A stretch of DNA of 64,000 bases from Nocardioides panzhihuensis (lineage in GTDB: Bacteria > Actinomycetota > Actinomycetes > Propionibacteriales > Nocardioidaceae): contig NZ_JACBZR010000001.1 in assembly GCF_013408335.1 (NCBI RefSeq), positions 1,922,001 to 1,986,000 on the forward strand. Direction: 5' to 3'. A program made the position numbers and the translations under genes. Shown in pieces: positions 23,299 to 35,043 of this stretch; within the stretch, counting starts at the first letter, position 1; each line of letters begins with the position of its first letter. The notes beneath the pieces are model-generated. The model searched no databases, was not told where the DNA came from, and saw only the letters and a program-made list of their open reading frames with translations.

Positions 23299-25509
23299 CT
23301 ACTCTCGGCCGCGGAGTCCCAGCTGGCGGGCCAGTGGCTTGGCGAGCTGGGGTGCGTACTGGCGCGACATGTGGGTGCCGTCGTAGTGGGTGATGGTGTC
23401 GCCGACCACGGCGGGGCAGGACCCGTCCCAGCAGAAGTAGGAGCTCATGTCGACGACGTCGACACCCACCTCCTCGGCTGCCTGGACCTGCACGTCGATC
23501 GCCGTCTCCCGCGACTCCACCGGGCCCATCAGGCAGTCGCCCAGCGCCGCTCCGGGGCGTGAGAGGCAGGCCCCGGCGTTGGCGTCGAAGCCCTGGATGT
23601 CGCGGATGAGCACCGTACGTCCGGTGTGCTTGTCCACCCGGCGGAGGAAGTCGGTGTAGGCCGGGTGCATCAGCGAGTTGATCGTCTCTTTGTCCCCGAC
23701 CCAGGAGCCGTCATCGTCGAAGACGCCGTTGATCGGGGGAGCGGTGGAGACGACGGTCAGGTCCGCGTCGAGACGCTTGTACTGCTTGAAGGCCCAACGG
23801 TTGAAGTCGTCACACTCGGTGTAGGGGTCGTGCTCGCTGCTGCCCCGGTCGGTGGTGATCGAGGCAGAGACGCAGCGGTTCTTGACGAGGAAGTAGACCC
23901 GGAAGCCATGCTTCTTGGCGATCCTGTTCAACGTCGGGACCCAATGCAAGGCGTGGGAGTTGCCGAAGACCACCATGGTCCGATCCCCGTCGGGGTCGCC
24001 GTCCACACACAGATCGCGCTCGGTGTCGTCGGTGTAGTCACACCTGGTCCGGTGTGGTTTGAGGGAGTCGAGCTCGGTGAGCCCGGGGCGGAGCTCCGTC
24101 GGGATCGCCGTGTTGTCGCGTGCCGCGAGCACCGAGGCGCGCACCAGCGCCTCCTGGTCGTCCAGAGACGGATCGGCCGCTGGCGCATCGGTTACGGCGA
24201 TGGCGGGCTGGTAGGCACCTCGGGTGGCCTCGAAGTCGGCGTAACGGGCGCCGCCGAGCGCCACGGCCGCCACCAGCGCGATGGTGACCGGGTAGAAGGT
24301 CAGCGCGCGCCCGGTCGGCCGCCAGAAGGCGCCCTCGCGAAACGGCGCCTCGATGAGCCGGAAGGAGACGTACGCGAGGACGAAGGCGCCCGCGACGGCC
24401 AAGCCGCGCTCGGGCCAGGTGAGCTCGCGCTGGAGGACGATCTCGGGCAGCACCAGCAGGGGCCAGTGCCACAGGTAGAGCGAGAAGGACCAGTCGCCGA
24501 TCGCTCGCATGGGCGCCACCGACAGCAGTCGGGCGCCCAGTGTCGTGTCTCCCGCGGGCGTTGAGCCGGCGAGGATCACGGCCGCGGTCCCGAGCACCGG
24601 GAGCGCGGCGTGGTAGCCGGGGAACGGGGTGGACTCGTCATAGACGAGGCAGGCGCCGGCGATGGCGGCCAGTCCGCCCAGCACGAGGACCTCGCGGGCC
24701 CAGGCAGAGCCCGCGATCCGCTGCATCAGCCGGCCGCTGGTGACCAGGATCGCCAGAGCAGCGCCGATCCCGAGCTCCCAGGCCCGGGTGAGCGAGGAGA
24801 AGTAAGCCGCGGTGGCCTCTCCAGGCGTGTGGACGACCGACCGCGCCAGGCTCGCCAGGGTGATCAGCACGATGGCCAGGAGCAGAAATCGGCGAGGCCG
24901 TGCGGAGTCTCGCTCGACGTCCTGCGTTGCACCGCGCGCGGCGCCGATCCTGCTTGCCAGGACGATGCAGATCACCGCGACGAGCGGCCAGACCAGATAG
25001 AACTGCTCCTCGACCGCCAGCGACCAGAAATGCTGCACCGGCGAGGGTGGCAGCTCTGCCTGGAAGTAGTCGGTCCCGGAGATGGCCATCCGGATGTTGG
25101 CGGCGAACGCCGATGCCCAGACGGCGTCGACGGCGAGCGTGCTGACCTCGGCCGGACCCAGCAGGACCACCGCTGCTATCACGGTGGCTGCCAGGGTGAA
25201 CGTGGCAGCCGGAAGGATCCGGCGGGCCCTGCGCGCGTAGAAGCGTCTCAGCGAGATCCGGCCGGTGCGGCCGAGCTCGCCCACGAGCTGCTGGGTGATG
25301 AGGAAACCGGAGATGACGAAGAAGACGTCGACGCCCACGAAACCACCAGCGAACCAGGAGACTCCCGCATGAGCGGCGAGGACGGTGAGGATCGCGACGG
25401 CGCGCAATCCCTGGACGTCACCGCGTAGACGCTTCGCCGGCGTCGCGGACGGCTTCGTTGAGACGGACGAGCTGGGGGAAAGGTGGGGGACCTCGACGTC
25501 TTGAGACAT
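23299..25509 (-). CDS. Acyltransferase-3 / SGNH fused O-acyltransferase
   Basis: A 736-residue OafA/OatA-type enzyme. Residues about 28-400 form the acyltransferase-3 membrane domain with about ten helices, beginning RLRGDVQGLRAVAILTVLAAHAG (conserved R..R..H) and GVDVFFVISGFLIT. The extracytoplasmic C-terminal half is an SGNH domain with GNSHALHW (nucleophile Ser) and DGTHMSRQYA (Asp-x-x-His). Such enzymes O-acetylate cell-wall or exopolysaccharide sugars. The actual acceptor is unknown. The ATG at 25509 has no strong ribosome site. It stands alone between a terminator and the aldolase gene. Confidence 0.9.
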   Translation of the reverse strand: MSQDVEVPHLSPSSSVSTKPSATPAKRLRGDVQGLRAVAILTVLAAHAGVSWFAGGFVGVDVFFVISGFLITQQLVGELGRTGRISLRRFYARRARRILPAATFTLAATVIAAVVLLGPAEVSTLAVDAVWASAFAANIRMAISGTDYFQAELPPSPVQHFWSLAVEEQFYLVWPLVAVICIVLASRIGAARGATQDVERDSARPRRFLLLAIVLITLASLARSVVHTPGEATAAYFSSLTRAWELGIGAALAILVTSGRLMQRIAGSAWAREVLVLGGLAAIAGACLVYDESTPFPGYHAALPVLGTAAVILAGSTPAGDTTLGARLLSVAPMRAIGDWSFSLYLWHWPLLVLPEIVLQRELTWPERGLAVAGAFVLAYVSFRLIEAPFREGAFWRPTGRALTFYPVTIALVAAVALGGARYADFEATRGAYQPAIAVTDAPAADPSLDDQEALVRASVLAARDNTAIPTELRPGLTELDSLKPHRTRCDYTDDTERDLCVDGDPDGDRTMVVFGNSHALHWVPTLNRIAKKHGFRVYFLVKNRCVSASITTDRGSSEHDPYTECDDFNRWAFKQYKRLDADLTVVSTAPPINGVFDDDGSWVGDKETINSLMHPAYTDFLRRVDKHTGRTVLIRDIQGFDANAGACLSRPGAALGDCLMGPVESRETAIDVQVQAAEEVGVDVVDMSSYFCWDGSCPAVVGDTITHYDGTHMSRQYAPQLAKPLARQLGLRGRE

Positions 25510-25563
25510 AGGCGGCAGAGATTACCGAGTCGACTCCCTGGATTCCTAGAATTCGGCGCCCGG

Positions 25564-26598
25564 TCACCTCGGGTCTGCCTGGCGGCCGAGGCAACCCAGT
25601 ACGCCGTCGATTTCCTCTGGCGTCGTCTCCCAGGAGGTGACGAAGCGGACCTGGCCGCCGAGACGGTAGAAGAGCACGCCCGAGGTCTCTAGGCGGTCGG
25701 CGACCGCGTCCGGGATCTCGGCGAAGACCAGGTTGGCGTCGGGGGAGTTGAGCAGCGGGATCCCCAGCGAGCCCAGCCCGGCGCAGAGCTCGCGCATTCG
25801 CTCGTTGGCGTTGCGGGCGTTGCGGAGCCACAGGTCGTCGGTGAGGTAGGCCAGCAGCTGGGCGGACTGGTAGCGCATCTTCGAGGTGACGTGGCCGCTG
25901 CGCTTGGTGCGGTAGACCAGCTCGTCGGCGGGGGCTTCGGAGAAGCAGACGATCGCCTCGGCCGAGAGGGCGCCGTTCTTGGTGGCGCCCAGGGACAGCA
26001 CGTCCACACCGGCTCGCCAGGTCAGGTCGGCGGGCGTCGCGCCGGTGGCCACGACAGCGTTGGCGAAGCGGGCGCCGTCCAGGTGCACCCGCAGGTCGCG
26101 GGTCTTCGCGATCCCGGTCAGCTCGGAGATCTCCGGGACGGAGTAGACCGTGCCGTAGTCGGACGGTGAGGTCAGCGAGAGGACGGTGGGCTGGGAGTGG
26201 TGCGGGTCGCCCCAACGTACGCCGTCCAGGTGAGCCTGCAGCGCCTCCGGCGCCATCTTGTAGCCCTCGCCTGCGACGCCGGTCATCACCGCGCCGCCGG
26301 CCAGCAACGAGGTCGCGCCGCCCTCGCTGGTCATGATGTGAGCGGTCTCGTGGCACACCACCGAGCCCCAGGGCGGGGTCAGCGCGGAGAGCGAGAGGGC
26401 GTTGGCGGCGGTGCCGCTCAGCACCGGGAAGACACGGGCGGTGGGGTGCTCGAAGACCTCGCGCACCCGGTTCTCGAGCGCGGCGGTCACCTCGTCACCG
26501 CCGTAGGCGAGTGCGGAGCCGGAGTTGACGGTGGCCATCGCCTCCAGGATCGCGGGGGAGACGGAGGCGGCGTTGTCAGAGCGCAGTTCGACGGTCAC
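25564..26598 (-). CDS. Low-specificity L-threonine aldolase family (PLP)
   Basis: A 344-residue fold-type I PLP enzyme of the beta-eliminating lyase/threonine aldolase family, cleaving L-threonine or allo-threonine to glycine and acetaldehyde. RSDNAASVSPAILEAM opens the family pattern, GGDEVTAALENRVREVF follows, RVHLDGARFANA provides the PLP-contacting Asp-Arg, and the Schiff-base lysine is K207 in SLGATKNGAL. GTG 26598 is the likely start. It is divergent from the large SARP-type regulator, 83 bases apart. Confidence 0.9.
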   Translation of the reverse strand: MTVELRSDNAASVSPAILEAMATVNSGSALAYGGDEVTAALENRVREVFEHPTARVFPVLSGTAANALSLSALTPPWGSVVCHETAHIMTSEGGATSLLAGGAVMTGVAGEGYKMAPEALQAHLDGVRWGDPHHSQPTVLSLTSPSDYGTVYSVPEISELTGIAKTRDLRVHLDGARFANAVVATGATPADLTWRAGVDVLSLGATKNGALSAEAIVCFSEAPADELVYRTKRSGHVTSKMRYQSAQLLAYLTDDLWLRNARNANERMRELCAGLGSLGIPLLNSPDANLVFAEIPDAVADRLETSGVLFYRLGGQVRFVTSWETTPEEIDGVLGCLGRQADPR

Positions 26599-26651
26599 GG
26601 TTCTATTCTCGTCATGACGGTTCCGCTCGCCTGCGCGAGGTCCTTAAATCC

Positions 26652-26672
26652 CGTACGTACGCGATATATCGC
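26652..26672. promoter_or_regulatory. Adjacent palindromes in the divergent promoter region
   Basis: CGTACGTACG (26652-26661) and GCGATATATCGC (26661-26672) are perfect palindromes sharing one base. They lie 10 bases before the regulator ATG and 54 bases from the aldolase start. An AT-rich TATATC/TATGAC pair here may be the regulator's -10. The arrangement looks like operator sites, possibly for autoregulation. Confidence 0.5.
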
Positions 26673-26681
26673 TATGACAGA

Positions 26682-29681
26682 ATGGCCGCTGTGACGACGC
26701 TGAGTGTGCTGGACGAGGTCACCTGGGCAGGTGCGCCGGTGGCCGGCGAGCGGACCAGGGCGCTGTTTCGCGCCCTGGTCGAGGCCGGCCCTCGAGGTGC
26801 TTCCGAGGCCGCGCTGGTCGAGGAGATCTGGGGCCGCGACGACATCCCGGCCAATCCCGCCAAGGCGCTCCAGGTCGTGGTCTCCCGGGCCAGGTCGGCG
26901 ACCGACGCCGGCGCCATCGAACGTACGCCGCGGGGCTACCGCCTCGGCCTCGAGGCCGGTGACGTCGACGCTTGGTCGCTGCGCCCGCAGGCGCTGAGGC
27001 TGGCGGCGGAGAAGAAGTACGCCGAGGCGCTCCCGCTCCTCGAACGGCTGGACCGCCGCGACCCGGACGAAGGGGTCACCGAGGCACTGCTCCGTGCGGT
27101 CGCCGCGGTGCACGGTGCGCCGGCGGCGCTCGAGCGCTTCGAGGCCTACCGGTCCGGGCTGGCCGACGGGCTCGGCGTCGACCCGAGCCCGCGGCTGCGT
27201 GCCGTCCACGCCGAGCTGCTCGCGCGCGATCGTCCGGTGCGCTCGGGGCTACGCCACGACGCCGATGTGCTGATCGGGCGCGAGCAGGACACCGCCGACA
27301 TCTCCGCCCTGATGAAGAGCTCGCGGGTCGTCACGATCCTGGGCCCCGGCGGGCTGGGGAAGACCAGCCTGGCCCAGGTGATCGCCCATGGTGCCGAGCA
27401 GCCGGTGGTCCACGTCGTCGAGCTGGTCGGCGTGACCGCACCCGACGACCTGGTCAGCGAGGTCGGGTCTGCCCTCGGCGTGCGTGACTCGGTTGCCCGG
27501 CGCGACCGGCTCACCCCCGGGCAGCGGGCTGATGTGCGGTCGCGGATCGCGCAGCAGCTCGATGGGCCGCCGACCCTGCTGGTGCTCGACAACTGCGAGC
27601 ACATCGTGACGGCAGTCGCCGACCTGGTCGCCTTCCTGGTTTCCACGGTGCGCGACCTGACGGTCCTCACGACCTCCCGCAGCCCCCTCGCCATCGGCGC
27701 GGAGCGGGTCTACCCGCTCGGCCGGCTGGGGACGTACGACGGTCGCGAGCTGTTCCGGCGCCGCGCGGTCGCCGCCCGTCCCGGTGTCCACCTCGACGAG
27801 GCCGAGGTCGATGAGATCGTCATCCGGCTCGACGGGCTTCCGCTGGCGATCGAGCTGGCCGCGGTGAAGGTGCGCGCGATGTCGGTCGACGACATATCCC
27901 GGCGGCTGGAGAACCGGTTCGAGCTGCTGCGCGGCGGCGACCGCAACGCTCCCGACCGCCACCAGACCCTGATCGCGGTGATCGACTGGTCCTGGAACCT
28001 CCTCGCCGAGCAGGAGCGGCGGGCGATGCGCTGGCTCTCCGTCTTCCATGACGGGTTCACTCTCGCGGCGGCGGAGTCGATGCTCGGCGCCGACACCTTC
28101 GCCGCGATCGAGGAGCTCGTCGACCAGTCGCTGCTGACGGTCGTCGACGACGGCCGTGGCGGGGTCCGCTACCGGATGCTCGAGACCGTGCGGGAGTTCG
28201 GGCGTATGCACCTGGTCGATGCCGGTGAGGATGCCGCGGCACGATCCGCGCAGCGGGGGTGGGCGGTGGCGTTCGCGGACGCGAGCGCGGGCAGGATCTA
28301 CTCCGCGGAGCAGTTCGACGCGATGGACGAGCTGCGCGCGGAGGAGAGCAACCTGGCCGACATCCTGCGTCAGGTCCTGGCCGACGGCGAGACCGAGTCC
28401 GTGGTGCGCCTGTTCTGCGCGATGGGTGTCTTCTGGACCATCGCGGGCGAGCACCAGCGGGTGATCATGCTGGCCGGCGCGGTCACCGATCTGCTCGAGG
28501 ACTGGGAGCCGCCTGTTCAGACGCTGGAGAAGACCCGGCTGGTCCTGGCGCTGCTGCTCTTCGGCGCCGCGGTCACCGGTGGGTCCGATCTGGAGCGGCT
28601 CGGCAAGATCCTCGACCGGATCGGCGCCGACGCCGCGGACGCTCAGCTCAGGGTGATGCTGCAGATCATGCAGACGATGTCGAGCGCCACAGCTGGCCGG
28701 CCCGGCCGGTCCCTGGAGGATGAGCTGACCGAGCTGGTCCTCGACCCTGACCCGGACGTGCGGGCCCGTGCTCTCACCTTCCTCAGTCATGAGCGGGAGA
28801 ACCTCGGCGATGCCGAGGGTGCGGTCGCTGCGGGGATGGAGGCACTGCGCCTCGCGGGCACCGATGGCGGCCCCTGGCCACACGCGATGCTGCATGCGCA
28901 GCTCAGCGGTCTCTACGCCCAGCTCGGCCGTCTCTCCGAAGCCGCCCATCACGCGCGCGAGGCGATCCCGGTCCTGCGTCGGCTGGGCGCCGATGACGAC
29001 CTCGTCCAGACCCACACGATCGTGGTGACGTACGTCCTGGAGCAGGGCCGTCTGGACGAGGCCGCCGCCATGCTCGACGAGATCGAGCACGAGCAGTCCT
29101 GTGGCGGCTTCGGGTCCCGCGGCGCGGTCCACGGCGCCCGGGCGCAGCTCCTGCTGGCGCAGGGCAGGACCGAGGAGGGGCTGGCACTGCTGCGGGAGAT
29201 GGTGGCGACGATGGGCGGGTTGCCGTTCCCCGGCTACAACCAGGACCCGGACCTGATGCCGTGGCGGGTCGCTGCCGAGGCGGTCACGCTGGTGGCCTGC
29301 GTCCGGCATGGCGCAGCCCCGGACGGCGATGATCTCTTCGACGTCCTGAGGGCCAAGGCGCCGCTGCTGGTGGCCGAGGAACGTCAGTCGCAGGACTACC
29401 CCGTCACCGGCATGGCGTTCCTCGCGATCGGCCTGACGGGGCTGTTGCGTGAGGTGCTGACGTCGGAGGACTCAGTACGCCTCCTCGTGCTCGCCGACCG
29501 GTTCGGCTACTCCCGGTCATCGCTCGACATGCGCTGGGCCCTTGCCGTAGCGGACGCTGAGCGCCTTGCGCCGGGGGTGCTGGCCCGGATCGAGGCGGAG
29601 TACGCCGAACGCCGCGGACCCGCCCTGATGGACGAGGCCCGCGGCGTGGTCGCCCGGTTGAGAGGATCGATGCCGGGCTAG
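26682..29681 (+). CDS. AfsR/SARP-type transcriptional regulator (wHTH-BTAD-NB-ARC-TPR)
   Basis: A 999-residue STAND-class regulator. Residues about 8-85 are an OmpR-like winged helix (ALVEEIWGRDDIPANPAKALQVVVSRAR, RTPRGYRL), about 90-185 the BTAD domain, and 200-480 an NB-ARC ATPase with P-loop GPGGLGKTS (about 222-230), LLVLDNCEHI (Walker B) and TTSRSPLAIGAE. The remainder is helical TPR-like repeats. Such proteins activate secondary-metabolite or transport genes by binding 7-bp direct repeats. Exactly such repeats precede drrA at 31542-31590, and the drrAB genes are its neighbours, converging on it with a 4-base overlap. ATG 26682 or GTG 26691 may be used. Confidence 0.9.
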   Translation: MAAVTTLSVLDEVTWAGAPVAGERTRALFRALVEAGPRGASEAALVEEIWGRDDIPANPAKALQVVVSRARSATDAGAIERTPRGYRLGLEAGDVDAWSLRPQALRLAAEKKYAEALPLLERLDRRDPDEGVTEALLRAVAAVHGAPAALERFEAYRSGLADGLGVDPSPRLRAVHAELLARDRPVRSGLRHDADVLIGREQDTADISALMKSSRVVTILGPGGLGKTSLAQVIAHGAEQPVVHVVELVGVTAPDDLVSEVGSALGVRDSVARRDRLTPGQRADVRSRIAQQLDGPPTLLVLDNCEHIVTAVADLVAFLVSTVRDLTVLTTSRSPLAIGAERVYPLGRLGTYDGRELFRRRAVAARPGVHLDEAEVDEIVIRLDGLPLAIELAAVKVRAMSVDDISRRLENRFELLRGGDRNAPDRHQTLIAVIDWSWNLLAEQERRAMRWLSVFHDGFTLAAAESMLGADTFAAIEELVDQSLLTVVDDGRGGVRYRMLETVREFGRMHLVDAGEDAAARSAQRGWAVAFADASAGRIYSAEQFDAMDELRAEESNLADILRQVLADGETESVVRLFCAMGVFWTIAGEHQRVIMLAGAVTDLLEDWEPPVQTLEKTRLVLALLLFGAAVTGGSDLERLGKILDRIGADAADAQLRVMLQIMQTMSSATAGRPGRSLEDELTELVLDPDPDVRARALTFLSHERENLGDAEGAVAAGMEALRLAGTDGGPWPHAMLHAQLSGLYAQLGRLSEAAHHAREAIPVLRRLGADDDLVQTHTIVVTYVLEQGRLDEAAAMLDEIEHEQSCGGFGSRGAVHGARAQLLLAQGRTEEGLALLREMVATMGGLPFPGYNQDPDLMPWRVAAEAVTLVACVRHGAAPDGDDLFDVLRAKAPLLVAEERQSQDYPVTGMAFLAIGLTGLLREVLTSEDSVRLLVLADRFGYSRSSLDMRWALAVADAERLAPGVLARIEAEYAERRGPALMDEARGVVARLRGSMPG

Positions 29682-30496
29682 AGCTTCTTGCTGTAGGTCC
29701 ACACCGAGAGCGGGGCGAAGATCGCCACCACCGCGGTGCAGCCGACGAGTGCCCACACGACGCTCAGGGTGAGGTCACCTTCGTTCATCAGGTCGCGGGT
29801 GGCGTTGATGACCAGGGTGACCGGGTTGATGTCGACGAAGTTCTGCAGCCACCCAGGCATGGTCTCCTTCGGCACGAACGCGGGGGAGAGGAAGGTCAGC
29901 GGGAACATGATCATCATCCCGAGCCCCTGGACTCCGCCGGCGGACCTCATCACAGTGCCCAGCCAGGTGAAGATCCAGCTCAGCGACCAGCCGGCGAAGA
30001 TGGTCAGCGCCCAGCCGGCGAGCACCCCGCTCACCCCGCCACCGGGCCGGTAGCCCATGGCGAGGCCGACCGCGATGGTCAGCGTCGCCGCGATCCCGTA
30101 ACGGAGCAGGTCGGCCACCGCCGGTCCGGCCAGCGGCGCGATCCGCGCGATCGGGAGCGCCTTGAACCGGTCGAAGACTCCCCTGTCCATGTCCTCGCGC
30201 AGCTGGGTGCCACGCGCCATCGAGGCGGTCAGCGCGGTCTGCGCCAGGATGCCGGTGATCACGATCGGCAGGTAGGCCTTCACATCACCCGAGATCGCGC
30301 CGCCGAAGATGAAGGCGAACATCGCGGTGAACAGCAGCGGCTGCAACGTGACGTCGAAGAACTGCTCGGGGCTACGCATCATCTTGATGTAGGCCCGACG
30401 GGCCATGGTCATCGTCTGGCTGATCGTCTCGCCCACGCCCGGGCGGGCCCTGAGCGGACGGTCGGCGACGGCGTACGTGGAGATCAGTGCAGCCAT
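29678..30496 (-). CDS. ABC-2 type permease, DrrB-like
   Basis: A 272-residue membrane protein with six predicted helices of the daunorubicin-resistance DrrB family. It has an N-terminal RRAYIKMMRSPEQFFDVTLQPLLFTAMFAFIFGG motif, the RGVFDRFKALPIARIAPLAGPAVADL loop that contacts the ATPase, and FPLTFLSPAFVPKETMPGWLQNFVDINPVT, typical of the family. It exports a hydrophobic compound together with the upstream ATPase, 1 base before its start. Its TAG stop overlaps the stop of the convergent regulator gene within one CTAG. Confidence 0.92.
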   Translation of the reverse strand: MAALISTYAVADRPLRARPGVGETISQTMTMARRAYIKMMRSPEQFFDVTLQPLLFTAMFAFIFGGAISGDVKAYLPIVITGILAQTALTASMARGTQLREDMDRGVFDRFKALPIARIAPLAGPAVADLLRYGIAATLTIAVGLAMGYRPGGGVSGVLAGWALTIFAGWSLSWIFTWLGTVMRSAGGVQGLGMMIMFPLTFLSPAFVPKETMPGWLQNFVDINPVTLVINATRDLMNEGDLTLSVVWALVGCTAVVAIFAPLSVWTYSKKL

Positions 30497-30497
30497 C

Positions 30498-31520
<1,023 letters not shown>

Positions 31521-31541
31521 GCTCCCAGGGTGTGGGCCGCC

Positions 31542-31590
31542 GGTTTCAGGCCGCCTTCACTGCGGTTTCACGACTCATCCTCCGGTTTCA
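31542..31590 (-). promoter_or_regulatory. SARP-like heptamer repeats upstream of drrA
   Basis: On the minus strand, TGAAACC occurs at 31590-31584, 31570-31564 and 31548-31542, with the variant TGAAGGC at 31559-31553. The last three are spaced exactly 11 bases start to start, that is heptamer plus 4-base gap, the classical SARP binding layout. They end 22 bases before the drrA ATG. No convincing -10 lies downstream, which is a weakness. Confidence 0.55.
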
Positions 31591-31600
31591 ACAGGCCCAG

Positions 31601-32155
31601 TCAGCGGGCGGCGTCCAGGCGGGCGAGGACGTCGTCGAGGTCGTCGCCGACCACCAGGGTCTCGGCGGGGGAGCCGTGCAGGAACCCCGCCGCGGCGATG
31701 CGCTCCATCATCTCGACGAGCGGGTCCCAGAAGCCGTTGACGTTGAGGAGGCCCACCGGTTTGCCGTGCAGCGACAGGGTCTGCCAGGTCCAGACCTCGA
31801 AGAGCTCCTCGAGGGTGCCGATCCCGCCGGGGAGGGCGAGGAACGCGTCGGCCCGCTCGGCCATGAGCGCCTTGCGCTCGTGCATCGTGTCGACCACGAG
31901 CGTCTGCATCCCCGGCGCGCCTTCGACGCGACCCCACTCGCGGTCGACCATGAACCGTGGGATCACGCCGAAGACCTTGCCGTTGCCGTCGATCGCGCCC
32001 TGGGAGATCTGGCCCATCAGGCCGCCACCACCGGCTCCGTAGACCAGCTCGATCCCGCGCTCCGCGAGGTCCTTGCCGACCTCGTAGGCACTCTCCGAGA
32101 GCGTGGGATCGTTGCCGTCGCGGGACCCGAGGAAGACCGCCAGGTGCTTGATCAT
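31601..32155 (-). CDS. LOG-family (TIGR00730) nucleotide phosphoribohydrolase-like
   Basis: A 184-residue Rossmann protein of the 'Lonely Guy' family. The nucleotide-binding motif is PGGIGTLEELFEVW (109-122) with catalytic Glu, plus YGAGGGGLMGQISQGA near 39-54. Family members hydrolyse cytokinin-riboside 5'-monophosphates or other nucleotides to base plus ribose 5-phosphate. The physiological substrate in soil actinobacteria is uncertain. It is followed 10 bases on by nothing on its strand but preceded by the DinB-like gene with a 10-base gap, so the two may be cotranscribed. Confidence 0.88.
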   Translation of the reverse strand: MIKHLAVFLGSRDGNDPTLSESAYEVGKDLAERGIELVYGAGGGGLMGQISQGAIDGNGKVFGVIPRFMVDREWGRVEGAPGMQTLVVDTMHERKALMAERADAFLALPGGIGTLEELFEVWTWQTLSLHGKPVGLLNVNGFWDPLVEMMERIAAAGFLHGSPAETLVVGDDLDDVLARLDAAR

Positions 32156-32165
32156 GCGGGAGAGG

Positions 32166-32993
32166 CTAGTCGTCCGTGATCGGCTGGTTGGTCAACGCGC
32201 GGAAGCGGTCGTAGACGTCCTTGTCGCCGGTGACCGCGATGCCCTCGTCGTCGCGGCGACGCCAGAGCCAGGCGACCAGGTCGGCTGCGGTGCCCGCGAC
32301 GACGGCGTCCGGCTCGGTGCCGGCGGGGATCGACTGCGCTGCGACGACGCTGAGATCTGGCTCGTCCTGCATGCTGTCGCCGTCGGGACGGGTGCCGGAG
32401 ACGAGGCCGAGCTGGACCCAGGTGCGGGTGTCGGTGTCGACGGCGTCGATCCGCACGTACTGGTCGCTGCCCGCGAAAGTCGCCCACTCGGGCTTGCCAC
32501 CGTAGAAGACGTCGAGGACCTCATCGATCCCGTCGGCGGCCAGGGCCGGGTCGAGCGGCGTCACGGCGCCGGCGGTGAGCTCGGCGTCGAGGCGGTGGAT
32601 GAGGATCTCGTGGGCCTGTCGGCGGTAGGTGAAGCCGGCGGTCCGCTCGTGGGACCACGACCAGGTGGGCTCCTCGGGCCCGGTCTTCTCCAGGGTCGCC
32701 ACGAACTTGGCGTTGATCTGGTCGAAGTAGTCGAGCAGATCCTGGTAGGTGGCGTCCTTCGGCCGCTCGGGCTCGTCGTAGGTCTCGCTCGTCGGCGCGG
32801 CCGGGCGGGTCTCCAGGACGTACGTCCAGAAGTGCTGCACCTCGCCGGCGACGTGCCACAGCAGGTCGGCGGCGGTCCACTCGGGAGCGGTCGGGACCGG
32901 GGCCGCGGGATCTGTGTTCGCGAGCGCCGAGCGGAAGAGCGCCGACTCCGACCTGATGTGGTCGAGGTAGGCGGTGGGGGTGAGGCGTGTCAT
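32166..32993 (-). CDS. Maleylpyruvate isomerase/DinB-family mycothiol-dependent enzyme
   Basis: A 275-residue member of the mycothiol-dependent maleylpyruvate isomerase superfamily. The helical DinB-like N-terminal half carries conserved metal histidines: DLLWHVAGEVQHFW and later RRQAHEILIHRLDAE. A C-terminal SCP2-like/MDMPI-C domain (about 190-270) follows. The family links to mycothiol-based thiol transfer, consistent with an actinobacterium. The particular reaction is not predictable. It is divergent from argC with 80 bases between starts. Confidence 0.82.
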   Translation of the reverse strand: MTRLTPTAYLDHIRSESALFRSALANTDPAAPVPTAPEWTAADLLWHVAGEVQHFWTYVLETRPAAPTSETYDEPERPKDATYQDLLDYFDQINAKFVATLEKTGPEEPTWSWSHERTAGFTYRRQAHEILIHRLDAELTAGAVTPLDPALAADGIDEVLDVFYGGKPEWATFAGSDQYVRIDAVDTDTRTWVQLGLVSGTRPDGDSMQDEPDLSVVAAQSIPAGTEPDAVVAGTAADLVAWLWRRRDDEGIAVTGDKDVYDRFRALTNQPITDD

Positions 32994-33007
32994 GGAGCGA
33001 ACACTAA

Positions 33008-35039
<2,032 letters not shown>

Positions 35040-35043
<4 letters not shown>

